Shown one piece after another: positions 35,022 through 43,180 of a stretch of 64,000 bases of DNA. A model generated the notes under the pieces. The model did not search any database, was not told the DNA's origin, and saw only the letters and a list, made by a program, of their open reading frames with translations. Source of the stretch: JADCRZ01 sp037718865. GTDB lineage: Bacteria > Bacteroidota > Bacteroidia > Chitinophagales > Chitinophagaceae. The stretch lies in NCBI GenBank assembly GCA_037718865.1, contig JBBJMP010000025.1:17571-81570 (forward strand), in the 5' to 3' direction. Made by a program: the position numbers and the translations under genes. The number at the start of each line of letters is the position of its first letter. Positions within the stretch are counted from its first letter, which is position 1.

Positions 35022-38000
35022 ATGGCTCTTTGTGAATTTTTAAGGACGTGCCAAATCCGTTACATGCCCGGTTATTATGGATGTCTCCTGGCGATGCTGC
35101 CCATTATCTTCTCCTACGCGAAGGCGCAGGAGCCGTACAGCCTGGTTCACTACGATGAAAGCACATTGCCGCAAACAAGTATTGGAAATATACAACAAGA
35201 TGAATGGGGTTATTTATGGATGAATACGCAATTCGGGATCGTTCGCTTCGATGGAGAAAAGATCCGGGTTTTTACTACCAGTAATTTAAAAGGACTCACC
35301 TCTAACAGGATACGATTATGCGCCAAAGGATTGGACAACGCCGTCTATTTTGTAGATGAAAATAATGTCATCGTAAAGGTTAAATCGCCAAACCGGTTTG
35401 AAACAAGGACAACAGCCGATTGCATCAAAGAATGGAGGTTGCCTTTATATTCCCGCGAAAGCAATAACGAATTTGCCTATTTAAATTTCGATAAAAGAAC
35501 CGGTTATAAGCAGTTGGTGGATTCGTTGAAGAATGCCTTGACAAGAGAGTTTTTAAAAGTGTATCCAACTGGGGAAAAAGAAGGGTATTTGTTTTATGTG
35601 GATCAGGAACAAAAAGTAAGGCTATGCTACTATAACGGAAAAAATTATCACCTTCAGGTGCAAAGCGATTCGTTTAAGGCGCAACATACATTTAAGCTGA
35701 ATAACTTTGTTTTTAGCCAAACAGGTCCGTCCGAAGCATGGCTGTTTCAAAAAAGGGGAAAGGAGCAAAAGGTACAGGTATCAGGCCTTCCATCAGAGTT
35801 TGCCCATGCCCTTAAAGAGGAAAGCCCGATTCTGTTTTCCAGTGCATCTGGCACTTTTTTTTATGCATCCGGCAAACTTTATCAATACAGCATAAAGGAT
35901 GGCTCTATTACTGCTACCCTTATGTTTAAGGATTTGCCCTGTAACGGCGTTGTTAATGTTATGCAGGAAAGAACAACCGGCGATTTTTTGATCAGCACAA
36001 AAAGCACCGGATTTTATCGTATAAAAAAGAAGCGGTTTAGCACCATAAACCTAACCGGCCCATCTGGAGAAACAAGCGGTGCCAATACGGATTTTAACAA
36101 CAATATTATATATGCACTTGCTCCGTGGGACCGGCAACATATTTTCTGCACCGGATACATTACGCCAGTAGAGGGCGCTGGTGTTTCCCGCAAGTTTGAT
36201 GCGGGTAATAAAGCCCGCTTCAATCATTATTTCCTTTATCCAAAAGACAGTGTGCATGTTTGGTTGAATTTTGACGACGGCATTCAGAGCTTTAATAAAC
36301 AAACGGGACGTTATACACCGCTGCTAAAGATTCTTGAGCCCAGAAAAGTAATTGAGCTTTCAGATGGCACGTCCATTATTGTAGCAGCCCGTACCATCGT
36401 AGCGCTGCGGAACAATACCGCAAGAGAACTGTATCGAAACGACACGATTGATTTTACTACAGCGGAAAAGGTGTCGGAAGACTGCCTGGCCGTGGGTACA
36501 GCCAATGGTCTTTATTATTTTTATCCATCGCAAAAGAAGTTGCAAGCGGTTCCGTACAAAACGGTGCTCAAGGTGCGGTTCCTCTTTAAAGACAAAAGGG
36601 ACAGGCTTTGGTTTACAACCTATGGACAGGGGTTGTTTTATTTGTCGGGTCACTCCATTATTCCCCTACCGGTTGATCATGCCGGTTATCTCGCCATTGG
36701 CCATAGTATTGTAGAAGATAATAAAAGTCATTTCTGGATATCCACCAATCACGGGTTGTTCAGGCTTGACTATGCATCTCTGTTGTCCATTATCCGCGGC
36801 CAAAGCACCAAGCTGTATTATAGCTATTTCGATAAAACGGATGGCTTCAATACCAATGAGTTCAATGGGGGGTGCTCGCCCTCCAGTGTTTATCAAGAGG
36901 AAACAGGGCAGTTGTTTTTTCCTTCTATGGATGGCATCGTACGGTTTCATCCGGATTCCATAACTAGTGCAACGGGTAATAGCCCTGTTTTTTTAGATGA
37001 AATTGTTGTGAATGATACCGGCCGCGTGGAGGCAGCAAGTGGCCGACCTGTTTTCCCGAAGCAATCTTCATCTCTTCGGGTTGACTTTTCTTCGCCTTAT
37101 TACGGACATGCGGAAAACATTAAATTTGCTTACACACTTAGCGATGCGCCTGAACAATGGAAAGATCTGCAAAGCAGCCGCAGTATTTTTCTAAATAACC
37201 TCCCTGGTGGGAGTTATACCCTAACTATCAAAAAAGAAGGAGCTGCCAGTACGCCGATTATAGCCACATTCAATTTTGAAATCGAAAAAAAGTTTTCTGA
37301 AACCCTGTTCTTTAAGCTATTGATATTGGCCGTAGTCATCGCATTGGTGTACTTCTACTTCAAGGCCCGTCTGTATTACCTGCATAAAGAACGCAATCGG
37401 CTGGAGCAGGAAGTGGCCGTTAAAACCGCTGATCAGTTAAAGCTTATTGACCAGTTAAAGTACAGCATTGCCCAGATGGAGCAACTGCAGCTGGAACGGG
37501 AGCAAATGATTGGGCATAAGGAAAACATCATTGCCGTTTTGATACACGACATCAAATCGCCGCTCTATTTTTTAAACACCGTAGCCAGCTACCTAAATAA
37601 GAATATTGACCAAAACCCACCCGATAAAAACAAGGAAATAACGGAGGAAATTGCCACAAGCCTAAGCCAGCTTTACCTGTTTACGCAGGATTTTGCTATC
37701 TGGCTGAATGCTTCGCAGCCCGGGCATATACAAAATGGTGAAAAAATAGAATTGGAAAAAATTATAGCAGACGCCTTGGCAGTCTACAAGCAGATCATTG
37801 ACAAAAAAGGCATCCTTATACGTCACGAAATCGCATCCGGATTTGTATATGGCGATGAGCCGATGATCAAGTCGGTAATCCGCAACCTGGTAGATAATGC
37901 GGTGAAAAACACCACGCACGGCAGCATTACACTTAGCGCCAGCTACCTGCCGGATAAGCAAGGCTGTGAAATCAATATTGCCGACGAAGGCAAAGGCATG

Positions 38001-38210
38001 AGTGAAGAACAGATGACTACATTAAACCAGTATTTTCAATTTGGTGAAAAGGTACTACCGTCTTCCACATCGGGGTTCGGCCACAAGGTGATAAAAGACT
38101 TTTTGTCTAAAATGGAGGGCACTATTGAGTACCGGCACAACCATCCATCAGGGGTTGTAGTAACAATAAACCTGCCGGTAATAAATCTCCTGCAACAAAA
38201 TGCACTATAG
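35022..38210 (+). CDS. Sensor histidine kinase with periplasmic two-component regulator propeller
   Basis: A 1062-residue membrane sensor. After an N-terminal signal/anchor (LLAMLPIIFSYAKAQ) comes a seven-bladed-type propeller (IQQDEWGYLWMNTQFGIVRF, DNKSHFWISTNHGLFRLDY) to about residue 660, then a Y_Y_Y-like domain (ENIKFAYTLSDAPEQWKDLQ) and a membrane span near 762-785. The cytoplasmic part has a coiled coil and the H-box LIHDIKSPLYFLN with His842, the N-box RNLVDNAVKNT near 957 and the G-box DEGKGMSEEQ. Unlike the classic hybrid proteins of the phylum there is no receiver or AraC domain, so a separate response regulator is needed; the nearest is at 32637. The ligand is unknown. Confidence 0.92.
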   Translation: MALCEFLRTCQIRYMPGYYGCLLAMLPIIFSYAKAQEPYSLVHYDESTLPQTSIGNIQQDEWGYLWMNTQFGIVRFDGEKIRVFTTSNLKGLTSNRIRLCAKGLDNAVYFVDENNVIVKVKSPNRFETRTTADCIKEWRLPLYSRESNNEFAYLNFDKRTGYKQLVDSLKNALTREFLKVYPTGEKEGYLFYVDQEQKVRLCYYNGKNYHLQVQSDSFKAQHTFKLNNFVFSQTGPSEAWLFQKRGKEQKVQVSGLPSEFAHALKEESPILFSSASGTFFYASGKLYQYSIKDGSITATLMFKDLPCNGVVNVMQERTTGDFLISTKSTGFYRIKKKRFSTINLTGPSGETSGANTDFNNNIIYALAPWDRQHIFCTGYITPVEGAGVSRKFDAGNKARFNHYFLYPKDSVHVWLNFDDGIQSFNKQTGRYTPLLKILEPRKVIELSDGTSIIVAARTIVALRNNTARELYRNDTIDFTTAEKVSEDCLAVGTANGLYYFYPSQKKLQAVPYKTVLKVRFLFKDKRDRLWFTTYGQGLFYLSGHSIIPLPVDHAGYLAIGHSIVEDNKSHFWISTNHGLFRLDYASLLSIIRGQSTKLYYSYFDKTDGFNTNEFNGGCSPSSVYQEETGQLFFPSMDGIVRFHPDSITSATGNSPVFLDEIVVNDTGRVEAASGRPVFPKQSSSLRVDFSSPYYGHAENIKFAYTLSDAPEQWKDLQSSRSIFLNNLPGGSYTLTIKKEGAASTPIIATFNFEIEKKFSETLFFKLLILAVVIALVYFYFKARLYYLHKERNRLEQEVAVKTADQLKLIDQLKYSIAQMEQLQLEREQMIGHKENIIAVLIHDIKSPLYFLNTVASYLNKNIDQNPPDKNKEITEEIATSLSQLYLFTQDFAIWLNASQPGHIQNGEKIELEKIIADALAVYKQIIDKKGILIRHEIASGFVYGDEPMIKSVIRNLVDNAVKNTTHGSITLSASYLPDKQGCEINIADEGKGMSEEQMTTLNQYFQFGEKVLPSSTSGFGHKVIKDFLSKMEGTIEYRHNHPSGVVVTINLPVINLLQQNAL

Positions 38211-38220
38211 GTTCTCAACA

Positions 38221-38400
38221 TTCGAATTAATTCTACAGTGCTGTATGTTGAATTGCCTTTCTTTTGTAAAAGCATTTCGCTTCTGTTTTCTCCCTTGAAA
38301 ATAAGTTCCGTTCCATTTTGGTTTGGCGTCGTGCATCTTTCGGGTGTTGTGTGGCAACAGGCATGTGCTATTAAGATAGCATGAGTGTTTGAAAAAGTTA
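38221..38400 (+). repeat. Leader-module repeat, copy A
   Basis: Begins TTCGAATTAATTCTACA and continues through TTTCTTTTGTAAAAGCATTT, CCCTTGAAAATAA, TTCCATTTTGGTTTGG and TTTGAAAAAGTT. The same string of words, in the same order and spacing, occurs at 41818-42005 upstream of the lipoprotein gene. This copy precedes the decayed duplicate of that gene. Confidence 0.6.
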
Positions 38401-38414
38401 TTAGTTCAATGCGC

Positions 38415-38640
38415 GGCTTAGGGAGTGGACCCACCGAATGGTACAACCTCAAAGTAACTTACAAAGACGTAAATGGTAACCCTAAAGAGGGATTTATGCC
38501 ACCCAATCGTTCTGGGATTATATGAAAATCGATGCCAAATCAAAATTCAGACGGCATCCAGGCGAAAACTGATTTGAATATTGGGAGATGACGGGTACTG
38601 GTTGAGCCTCCGCTACGATGGTTGGGCTTTCTATTTTGGT
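38415..38640 (+). pseudogene. Decayed duplicate of the lipoprotein gene at 42247
   Basis: The stretch can be aligned by eye with 42459-42700. Shared words include GAATGGTACAACCTC versus CACCTGGTACAATCTC, GTAACTTACAAAGACG, TCGTTCTGGGATTA, ATATTGGGAGAT and CTGGTTGAGCCTC versus CTGGCTGAGCCTC. In protein terms it reads WYNLKVTYKDVNGNP and then breaks through deletions and stops. No start codon or signal sequence is left. Together with the repeated leader in front, it shows that a gene-plus-leader unit was duplicated here and one copy decayed. Confidence 0.65.
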
Positions 38641-38860
38641 TTGGCGTGGTGTCCCTTTCGGGTTGGGCGCTGTGTAGCAAGAAGCCACTGATATTAATAC
38701 AACATGAGGTTTTGAAAAAGTTTGTAATTGCGTGCTCTTTTTGGCCTTGTGCCTAGACGAAACTTTTCAAATGTCCATGTGGGCTGACAATCCCAACTGG
38801 GGCTGGTTTGCGCCATACCAACGTTAAAATAATATAAGCCCAAGGCATAATGTAAATAGG
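38634..38860 (+). repeat. Leader-module repeat, second partial copy
   Basis: Contains TTTTGGTTTGGCGTGGTG, CTTTCGGGTTGGGCGCTGTG, GTTTTGAAAAAGTTTG, AAACTTTTCAAATGTCCATG, GGCTGACAATCCCAA and CAACGTTAAAATAATATAAGCCCAAGGCATAA. The block matches 41911-42145 in order; the second half of the module is better kept here than in copy A. It leads directly into the ISL3 transposase gene. Confidence 0.6.
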
Positions 38861-38874
38861 TTCCCGAACTACTC

Positions 38875-39960
38875 TTGCCTATCGGGTTACAAGTAACGGC
38901 TTGCACTGTCACTTTAGTAGGCGAAAGTCTTATAATTGAAGCGTCCTCCTGTCAGTTAGAATCAATTTGTCCTACCTGTGATTTTGCAAGCGAGCGCAGG
39001 CATAGCAAATATATTCGCATATTACGTGACTTACCCACTTCAGGGTATGACGTAAAAGTTTCCATACTGTCCAGAAAATACTTCTGTGATAACCTCCGCT
39101 GTACCCGGAAGATTTTTGTAGAACGTTTCACACAAGAAATATATCCGCACCATCGCCGGTTTGATCGATGCAGAAAGTTGTTGAGCAACCTGGCTCTTGA
39201 ACTGGGCGGAAATAAGGGAGCTGCCATCAGCCGCATAGCCAGATTACCGGTGAGTTTCTCAACATTATTACGAATAATAAAGAAGCAGGATTTTTATGTA
39301 GCTAAGATAACTTCCGGAGTTATTGGTATAGATGATTGGGCATTTAAAAAGGGCAATACATATGGTACCATCATCGTAGACTTGCTTCAGCATAAAGTAA
39401 TAGATCTTCTTCCTGACAGGGAATCGGAAACTATATGTGGGTGGCTTAAAGGGCATCAGGAAGTAGAAATCATATCGAGGGATCGCGGGGGGCCATATTT
39501 AAAAGGTGCACGGGAAGGGGCGCCCCAGGCCATCCAGGTAGCTGACCGGTTTCATTTGTTGGTAAATCCTGGGTACGCAACAAAAAGAATGTTTCAATCT
39601 ATGGGCAAAGAACTCAAAGGATTATTTATACTTTACAATAACATGGGAAAGTTGGCGGAACCCATATCCGAAATAGAAGAAGTAAAGTTGACTGAAGAAC
39701 ATACTGAAGCCATACCGACAGAAACTATCAATACTAATATAGAACTTCAGCTACGATTTAACAAAGTGAAAGAGCTTCATAGCAAGGGATATACCCTCAG
39801 GGCTATTTCGAGAAGTCTACATATGCCAAGAGTAACAATAAGAAAATACATCAGTATGGAGTTTCTTCCGAAAAAAAAGAGTAGCCGAAGGAACACCAAT
39901 TTAAATAGCGAAGTGATAGTGTGCCATTGCAAGCCAATAGGTGGCCGAATGGCAGAATAG
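38875..39960 (+). CDS. ISL3 family transposase, C-terminally truncated
   Basis: A 361-residue transposase. The N-terminal zinc-finger-like part (CPTCDFASERRHSKYIR, YFCDNLRCTRKIFVERF) is followed by the DDE catalytic start (VIGIDDWAFKKGNTYGTIIV, IISRDRGGPYLKGA, QVADRFHLLVN). After about residue 250 comes a linker with a helix-turn-helix-like segment (LHSKGYTLRAISRSLHMPRV). The final part that carries the last catalytic Glu (VEGQ.NRLK) is missing, since the frame ends after unrelated sequence (CHCKPIGGRMAE). The element is therefore probably inactive. I cannot find its terminal repeats with confidence. Confidence 0.85.
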   Translation: MPIGLQVTACTVTLVGESLIIEASSCQLESICPTCDFASERRHSKYIRILRDLPTSGYDVKVSILSRKYFCDNLRCTRKIFVERFTQEIYPHHRRFDRCRKLLSNLALELGGNKGAAISRIARLPVSFSTLLRIIKKQDFYVAKITSGVIGIDDWAFKKGNTYGTIIVDLLQHKVIDLLPDRESETICGWLKGHQEVEIISRDRGGPYLKGAREGAPQAIQVADRFHLLVNPGYATKRMFQSMGKELKGLFILYNNMGKLAEPISEIEEVKLTEEHTEAIPTETINTNIELQLRFNKVKELHSKGYTLRAISRSLHMPRVTIRKYISMEFLPKKKSSRRNTNLNSEVIVCHCKPIGGRMAE

Positions 39961-40410
39961 AAAGCTAAGCAGTCCTCATATCCGCGAAGGATTCGTGCCT
40001 CGATAATTATGTACCCCTTAAGACCTGGCCCTTTTTCATGTACACACGATAAAAGCAAGGTTCCCTTAAGGAATAACCTTACCATCTGATTGCGCTTCTT
40101 AAGCTGATTCAATAACACTATCTATAGATGAATCCAAAAGGCGGGTTCGTTCTCAAAGTTAGAATTAATTCTACAAGTGCTTTATTTCAAATGCTGTTCT
40201 TTTGTAAAAGTGTTAACGTTTCGTTGCTTTTAATTTAAGATCTTCATTGAAGGCAACCAACCAAAATTGTCCAATCCAGGGGGCCACAAATCAAATGAAC
40301 AAAAGTCCGAGCAAGGCGGTTAAAAAATTAACGCTGGCACAACGATATTTTGTTTTGGTTGCCTAAATTTTCGCATTGCCTGCCATTATCATGAAACTAA
40401 AACGGCACAG
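39961..40410. other. Gene-poor stretch with a leader-module relic
   Basis: Contains TTAGAATTAATTCTACAAGTGCTTTATTTCAAA at low similarity to the other leader copies (core at 40159-40175), then TTCTTTTGTAAAAGTGTT. About 100 bp before that, CATGTACACACGATAAAAGC and CAAGGTTCCCTTAA echo 41694-41735. No coding region is supported. Confidence 0.5.
40159..40210 (+). repeat. Leader-module repeat, diverged copy upstream of the dipeptidase
   Basis: TTAGAATTAATTCTACA plus AGTGCTTTATTTC and GTTCTTTTGTAAAAG, the first part of the leader module. It starts about 250 bp before the VanX-like gene. Only this first part is conserved. Confidence 0.5.
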
Positions 40411-41091
40411 ATGAATACAACATTACTACACTGCAGAAAGTATAATAGCTTATTTTGGTGTTTAGTGGTAACCAGCCTTGTTCTAATCAATGGTTGTGCG
40501 ACAAAACCACCTCATGAAACAGGAACTTTTAAAGCCAGTGATTTAGTAGAGTTGGTGAAATTTGATACATCTATCCGCCTGGATATTAGGTATGCTACAA
40601 GCAACAATCTTGCAGGCAGACCGATTTATAAGGAAGCAAGAGCATTTCTGCAACGACCTGCCGCAGAAGCTTTAGTCAAGGTAAATAAAGAATTAAAATC
40701 TCTGGGATATGGTCTACTCATATTTGATGGATATCGCCCCTGGTCTGTCACTAAACTATTTTGGGATATGACCCCTGAAGAAAATAAAAAGTTTGTAGCA
40801 AATCCTAAAGAGGGTTCTCGACACAACAGAGGTTGTGCTGTCGATTTAAGTCTCTATGAACTTGTTTCCGGTAAAGAAGTCCAAATGACAGGTCAATACG
40901 ATGAAATGAGTGAACGCTCTTATTCAAAATATACAGGAGGAACATCAGAACAACATAAGATGAGGGATTTACTTAGAAGTAAAATGGAGGCGTATGGTTT
41001 TACAGTTTATGACTACGAATGGTGGCATTTCGATTTTAAGGATTGGCGTTTGTATTTTATTGGAAATGTTCCATTTTCTAAGATTAAATAA
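40411..41091 (+). CDS. Lipoprotein D-Ala-D-Ala dipeptidase (VanX/DdpX-like, M15D)
   Basis: A 226-residue zinc peptidase. The N-terminus is a lipoprotein signal (LVVTSLVLINGC, Cys29). Zinc and catalytic residues are in order: Arg109 in FDGYRPWSV, His138 and Asp145 in SRHNRGCAVDLS, and Glu203 and His206 in YEWWHFDF. Family members cleave D-Ala-D-Ala; VanX gives vancomycin resistance, while lipoprotein homologues in Gram-negatives probably recycle the dipeptide in the periplasm. All catalytic residues look intact. It lies among two DD-peptidase-like serine hydrolases and a sensor kinase. Short inverted repeats (GCCTGCCATT at 40378, AATGGCAGGC at 41092) flank the gene. Confidence 0.9.
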   Translation: MNTTLLHCRKYNSLFWCLVVTSLVLINGCATKPPHETGTFKASDLVELVKFDTSIRLDIRYATSNNLAGRPIYKEARAFLQRPAAEALVKVNKELKSLGYGLLIFDGYRPWSVTKLFWDMTPEENKKFVANPKEGSRHNRGCAVDLSLYELVSGKEVQMTGQYDEMSERSYSKYTGGTSEQHKMRDLLRSKMEAYGFTVYDYEWWHFDFKDWRLYFIGNVPFSKIK

Positions 41092-42246
41092 AATGGCAGG
41101 CAACCATTGCTGGTAGCACTTGGATAGAACTGGATGAGCTTTTAAGGGAAACAGTTTTAAAATTTACTAGTTGGTAACAATTAATTTATAAACCTAAAAT
41201 CACAATTTATTTTATTCAACAACCGTATTTTATTATTTATTAAAACAATTTTTTTATGACAGGTCCACCTACGAGTTCTGAAGATATACTTAAAAAACCA
41301 AGTATGCTGATTTAAATGGCGACGTGATAGTGTGCCATTTGATGGCGAGAATGGCGAAGTAAAAAGTGAAGCCGTCTTTTATGCACTTATTCCCGGATTT
41401 ACCAACCGTTTCCGGGAATAGGTGCGAAAGGATGATTAAAATACACATTAAATTCCCTTTTAATTAAGCGCCTCCTGGCAGTTTTACATAAGCCCAAAAT
41501 CGAATTATTTTATTTACGATAATTCAGGCGGTAACTATGTGTTCAAAGGACGAGATCTCCCCGAATTAAACCAACCTTAATATAAATCCGAAATAAAGGT
41601 GCGAAGGCCGTGCGCAGGTGTATGAATGGGTTGTTTATTCAATTGTATAATGAACTTTTTCAAAACCCCAAATCTGAGCATTAACCCTATGTTCATGTAC
41701 ACGCCACTAAAGCAAGGTTGCCTTAAAAGATTACCGTACCCGGCAGCGTTCACTTCTTAAGATGAGGCAATACTACTTACAGAAAGCTGGATATAAAAGA
41801 AGGGTGCGTACAAAAAATTCGAATTAATTCTACAAGTGCTTTATTGGAAATTACCTTTCTTTTGTAAAAGCATTTCGCTTCTTGTTTCCTCCCTTGAAAA
41901 TAAATTTCGTTCCATTTTGGTTTGTTCTAGTGCACCTTTCGGATGGTGCGCTGTGTGGCGCCAGTCAAGGTATGTAAATAAGGCATGGGGTTGTGAAAAA
42001 GTTCAGCATTCAGTACTCTTTTTCGATTAGTTCACCAACTAAACTTTTTCAAAAGTCCATGTATGCTGACAACCCAATTGAGACTGGTTTACGCCCTACC
42101 AACGTTAAACTAATGTTAGCCCAAGGCATAACGATAAATAGGTTGTTTCAGATGTTGCTGCGAAGCCCTGATCTGTTTACAAACCTGTCCATAAATCAAA
42201 TTCTAAATAAACTGAACAATTTTTTTAACCATTAAAATTTAACATT
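41092..42246. other. Gene-poor stretch rich in diverged repeats
   Basis: About 1150 bp without an intact gene. At 41315-41345 TTAAATGGCGACGTGATAGTG repeats the sequence at the 3' end of the ISL3 gene (39900-39930), so it looks like another relic of that junction. At 41500-41579 a short frame reads NYFIYDNSGGNYVFKGRDLP, perhaps the tail of a lost gene. CATGTACACG.CA.TAAAGCAAGGTT (41694) repeats 40029. The leader module (41818-42145) fills the last third. Confidence 0.5.
41818..42145 (+). repeat. Leader-module repeat, fullest copy, upstream of the lipoprotein gene
   Basis: Runs from TTCGAATTAATTCTACA through TTTCTTTTGTAAAAGCATTT, CCATTTTGGTTTG, GTTGTGAAAAAGTTC, AAACTTTTTCAAAAGTCCATG, GTATGCTGACAACCC and AACGTTAAACTAATGTTAGCCCAAGG. 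GAAAAAGTT and AACTTTTTC form an inverted pair near 41996 and 42050 that could make a stem in an mRNA leader. The gene start is about 100 bp downstream. Confidence 0.55.
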
Positions 42247-42888
42247 ATGGCAAATCCTGCTACTGATCAAAATCAGCAAATCGAGATGGACTCGCAAGGC
42301 ATTAAAGCTGATAATCTTAAAAGCCTAAGCCGAAGGAGTTGGTTACGCAAAGCGGCCATTACGGCAACCAGTGCTGTTATGCTGCTCCTAGTTCTTAACA
42401 GCTGTACCAAGGAACAATGGGATGATGTAATAGGTAAAGTGCCCCGTCGTGGTGTTGGGGGCAATCAGAACACCTGGTACAATCTCAGAGTAACTTACAA
42501 AGACGAAGACGGTAAAACTTTAACGAGATTTATGGGGCCAATAGCTGATAAGGCCTCTACCTCGTTCTGGGATTACATGCAAATTGGTGGGGCACAATCC
42601 AAATTCAAACTGCATCCAACCAAAGACGGATGGGCCTATTGGGAGATAGATGACGGTAACTGGCTGAGCCTCAAATCCACCGGTTGGGCTTATCGTTCTT
42701 TAGAGAGTAATAGAATAGAATGGAAGATCGTTGATGGTAAATTGTACAACAGTTACTGGTCATCTGACTGGCAAAGGCACCCCTTAGGTACTGAACGTCG
42801 GAGGATCTTGGTTCCGGATGCCTATTACGTAGGTGTGGACCTTTCGAATAATAATGTGTTCACCTGCGAATTAGTACTTGCTCCGTAA
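42247..42888 (+). CDS. Lipoprotein of unknown function with twin-arginine-like leader
   Basis: A 213-residue exported protein. The leader is unusually long: 28 polar residues, then SRRSWLRKAAITATSAVMLL and LVLNSC with Cys53 as likely lipidation site, so it may leave by the Tat route. The mature part has many Trp and Tyr residues (NTWYNLRVTYKDEDGKTL, TSFWDYMQIGG, DGWAYWEIDDGNWLSL), which suggests a compact beta fold, perhaps carbohydrate- or peptide-binding. I do not recognise the family. A decayed duplicate lies at 38415-38640, with the same upstream module. A strong terminator follows at 43055. Confidence 0.75.
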   Translation: MANPATDQNQQIEMDSQGIKADNLKSLSRRSWLRKAAITATSAVMLLLVLNSCTKEQWDDVIGKVPRRGVGGNQNTWYNLRVTYKDEDGKTLTRFMGPIADKASTSFWDYMQIGGAQSKFKLHPTKDGWAYWEIDDGNWLSLKSTGWAYRSLESNRIEWKIVDGKLYNSYWSSDWQRHPLGTERRRILVPDAYYVGVDLSNNNVFTCELVLAP

Positions 42889-43054
42889 CAGTGATTGTCG
42901 GCAAGTCATCCCAATGTCTTGCCTGCAATTGTTTCCGCTCTTGCAGATATAAATGGCGAAGTGATACAGGACATTCGTAAGAAGTTTACACACGTACTGC
43001 ATTAAATAGAAGCTCAAAAGCAGAGGATACTGCAGCTTACTTAATCACGCCATC

Positions 43055-43109
43055 GAATGCGGTTAATTGCTGGCAGATATTGTTGTAGGCAATTAATCGC
43101 ATTCTTTTT
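43055..43109 (+). terminator. Rho-independent terminator
   Basis: GAATGCGGTTAATTGC (43055-43070) pairs with GCAATTAATCGCATTC (43089-43104) over 16 positions with one G-T wobble, and five T follow. It ends transcription from the lipoprotein gene, 166 bp after its stop, and insulates the next serine hydrolase gene. Confidence 0.75.
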
Positions 43110-43180
43110 AACCTCTAATAAACCCATGAGCAGCTGTATGGAATGCATTTAAATTTCACCGCTATAAAAAACAAAATTAT

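Noticed and set aside
38690..38912. Minus-strand frame overlapping the ISL3 start
   Set aside because: It lies in the repeated leader block, which has a better explanation on the plus strand.
40350..41110. Integron-type attC sites around the dipeptidase gene
   Set aside because: The flanking repeats lack the R'/R'' core (GTTRRRY) and no integron integrase is visible; kept only as an inverted-repeat observation.
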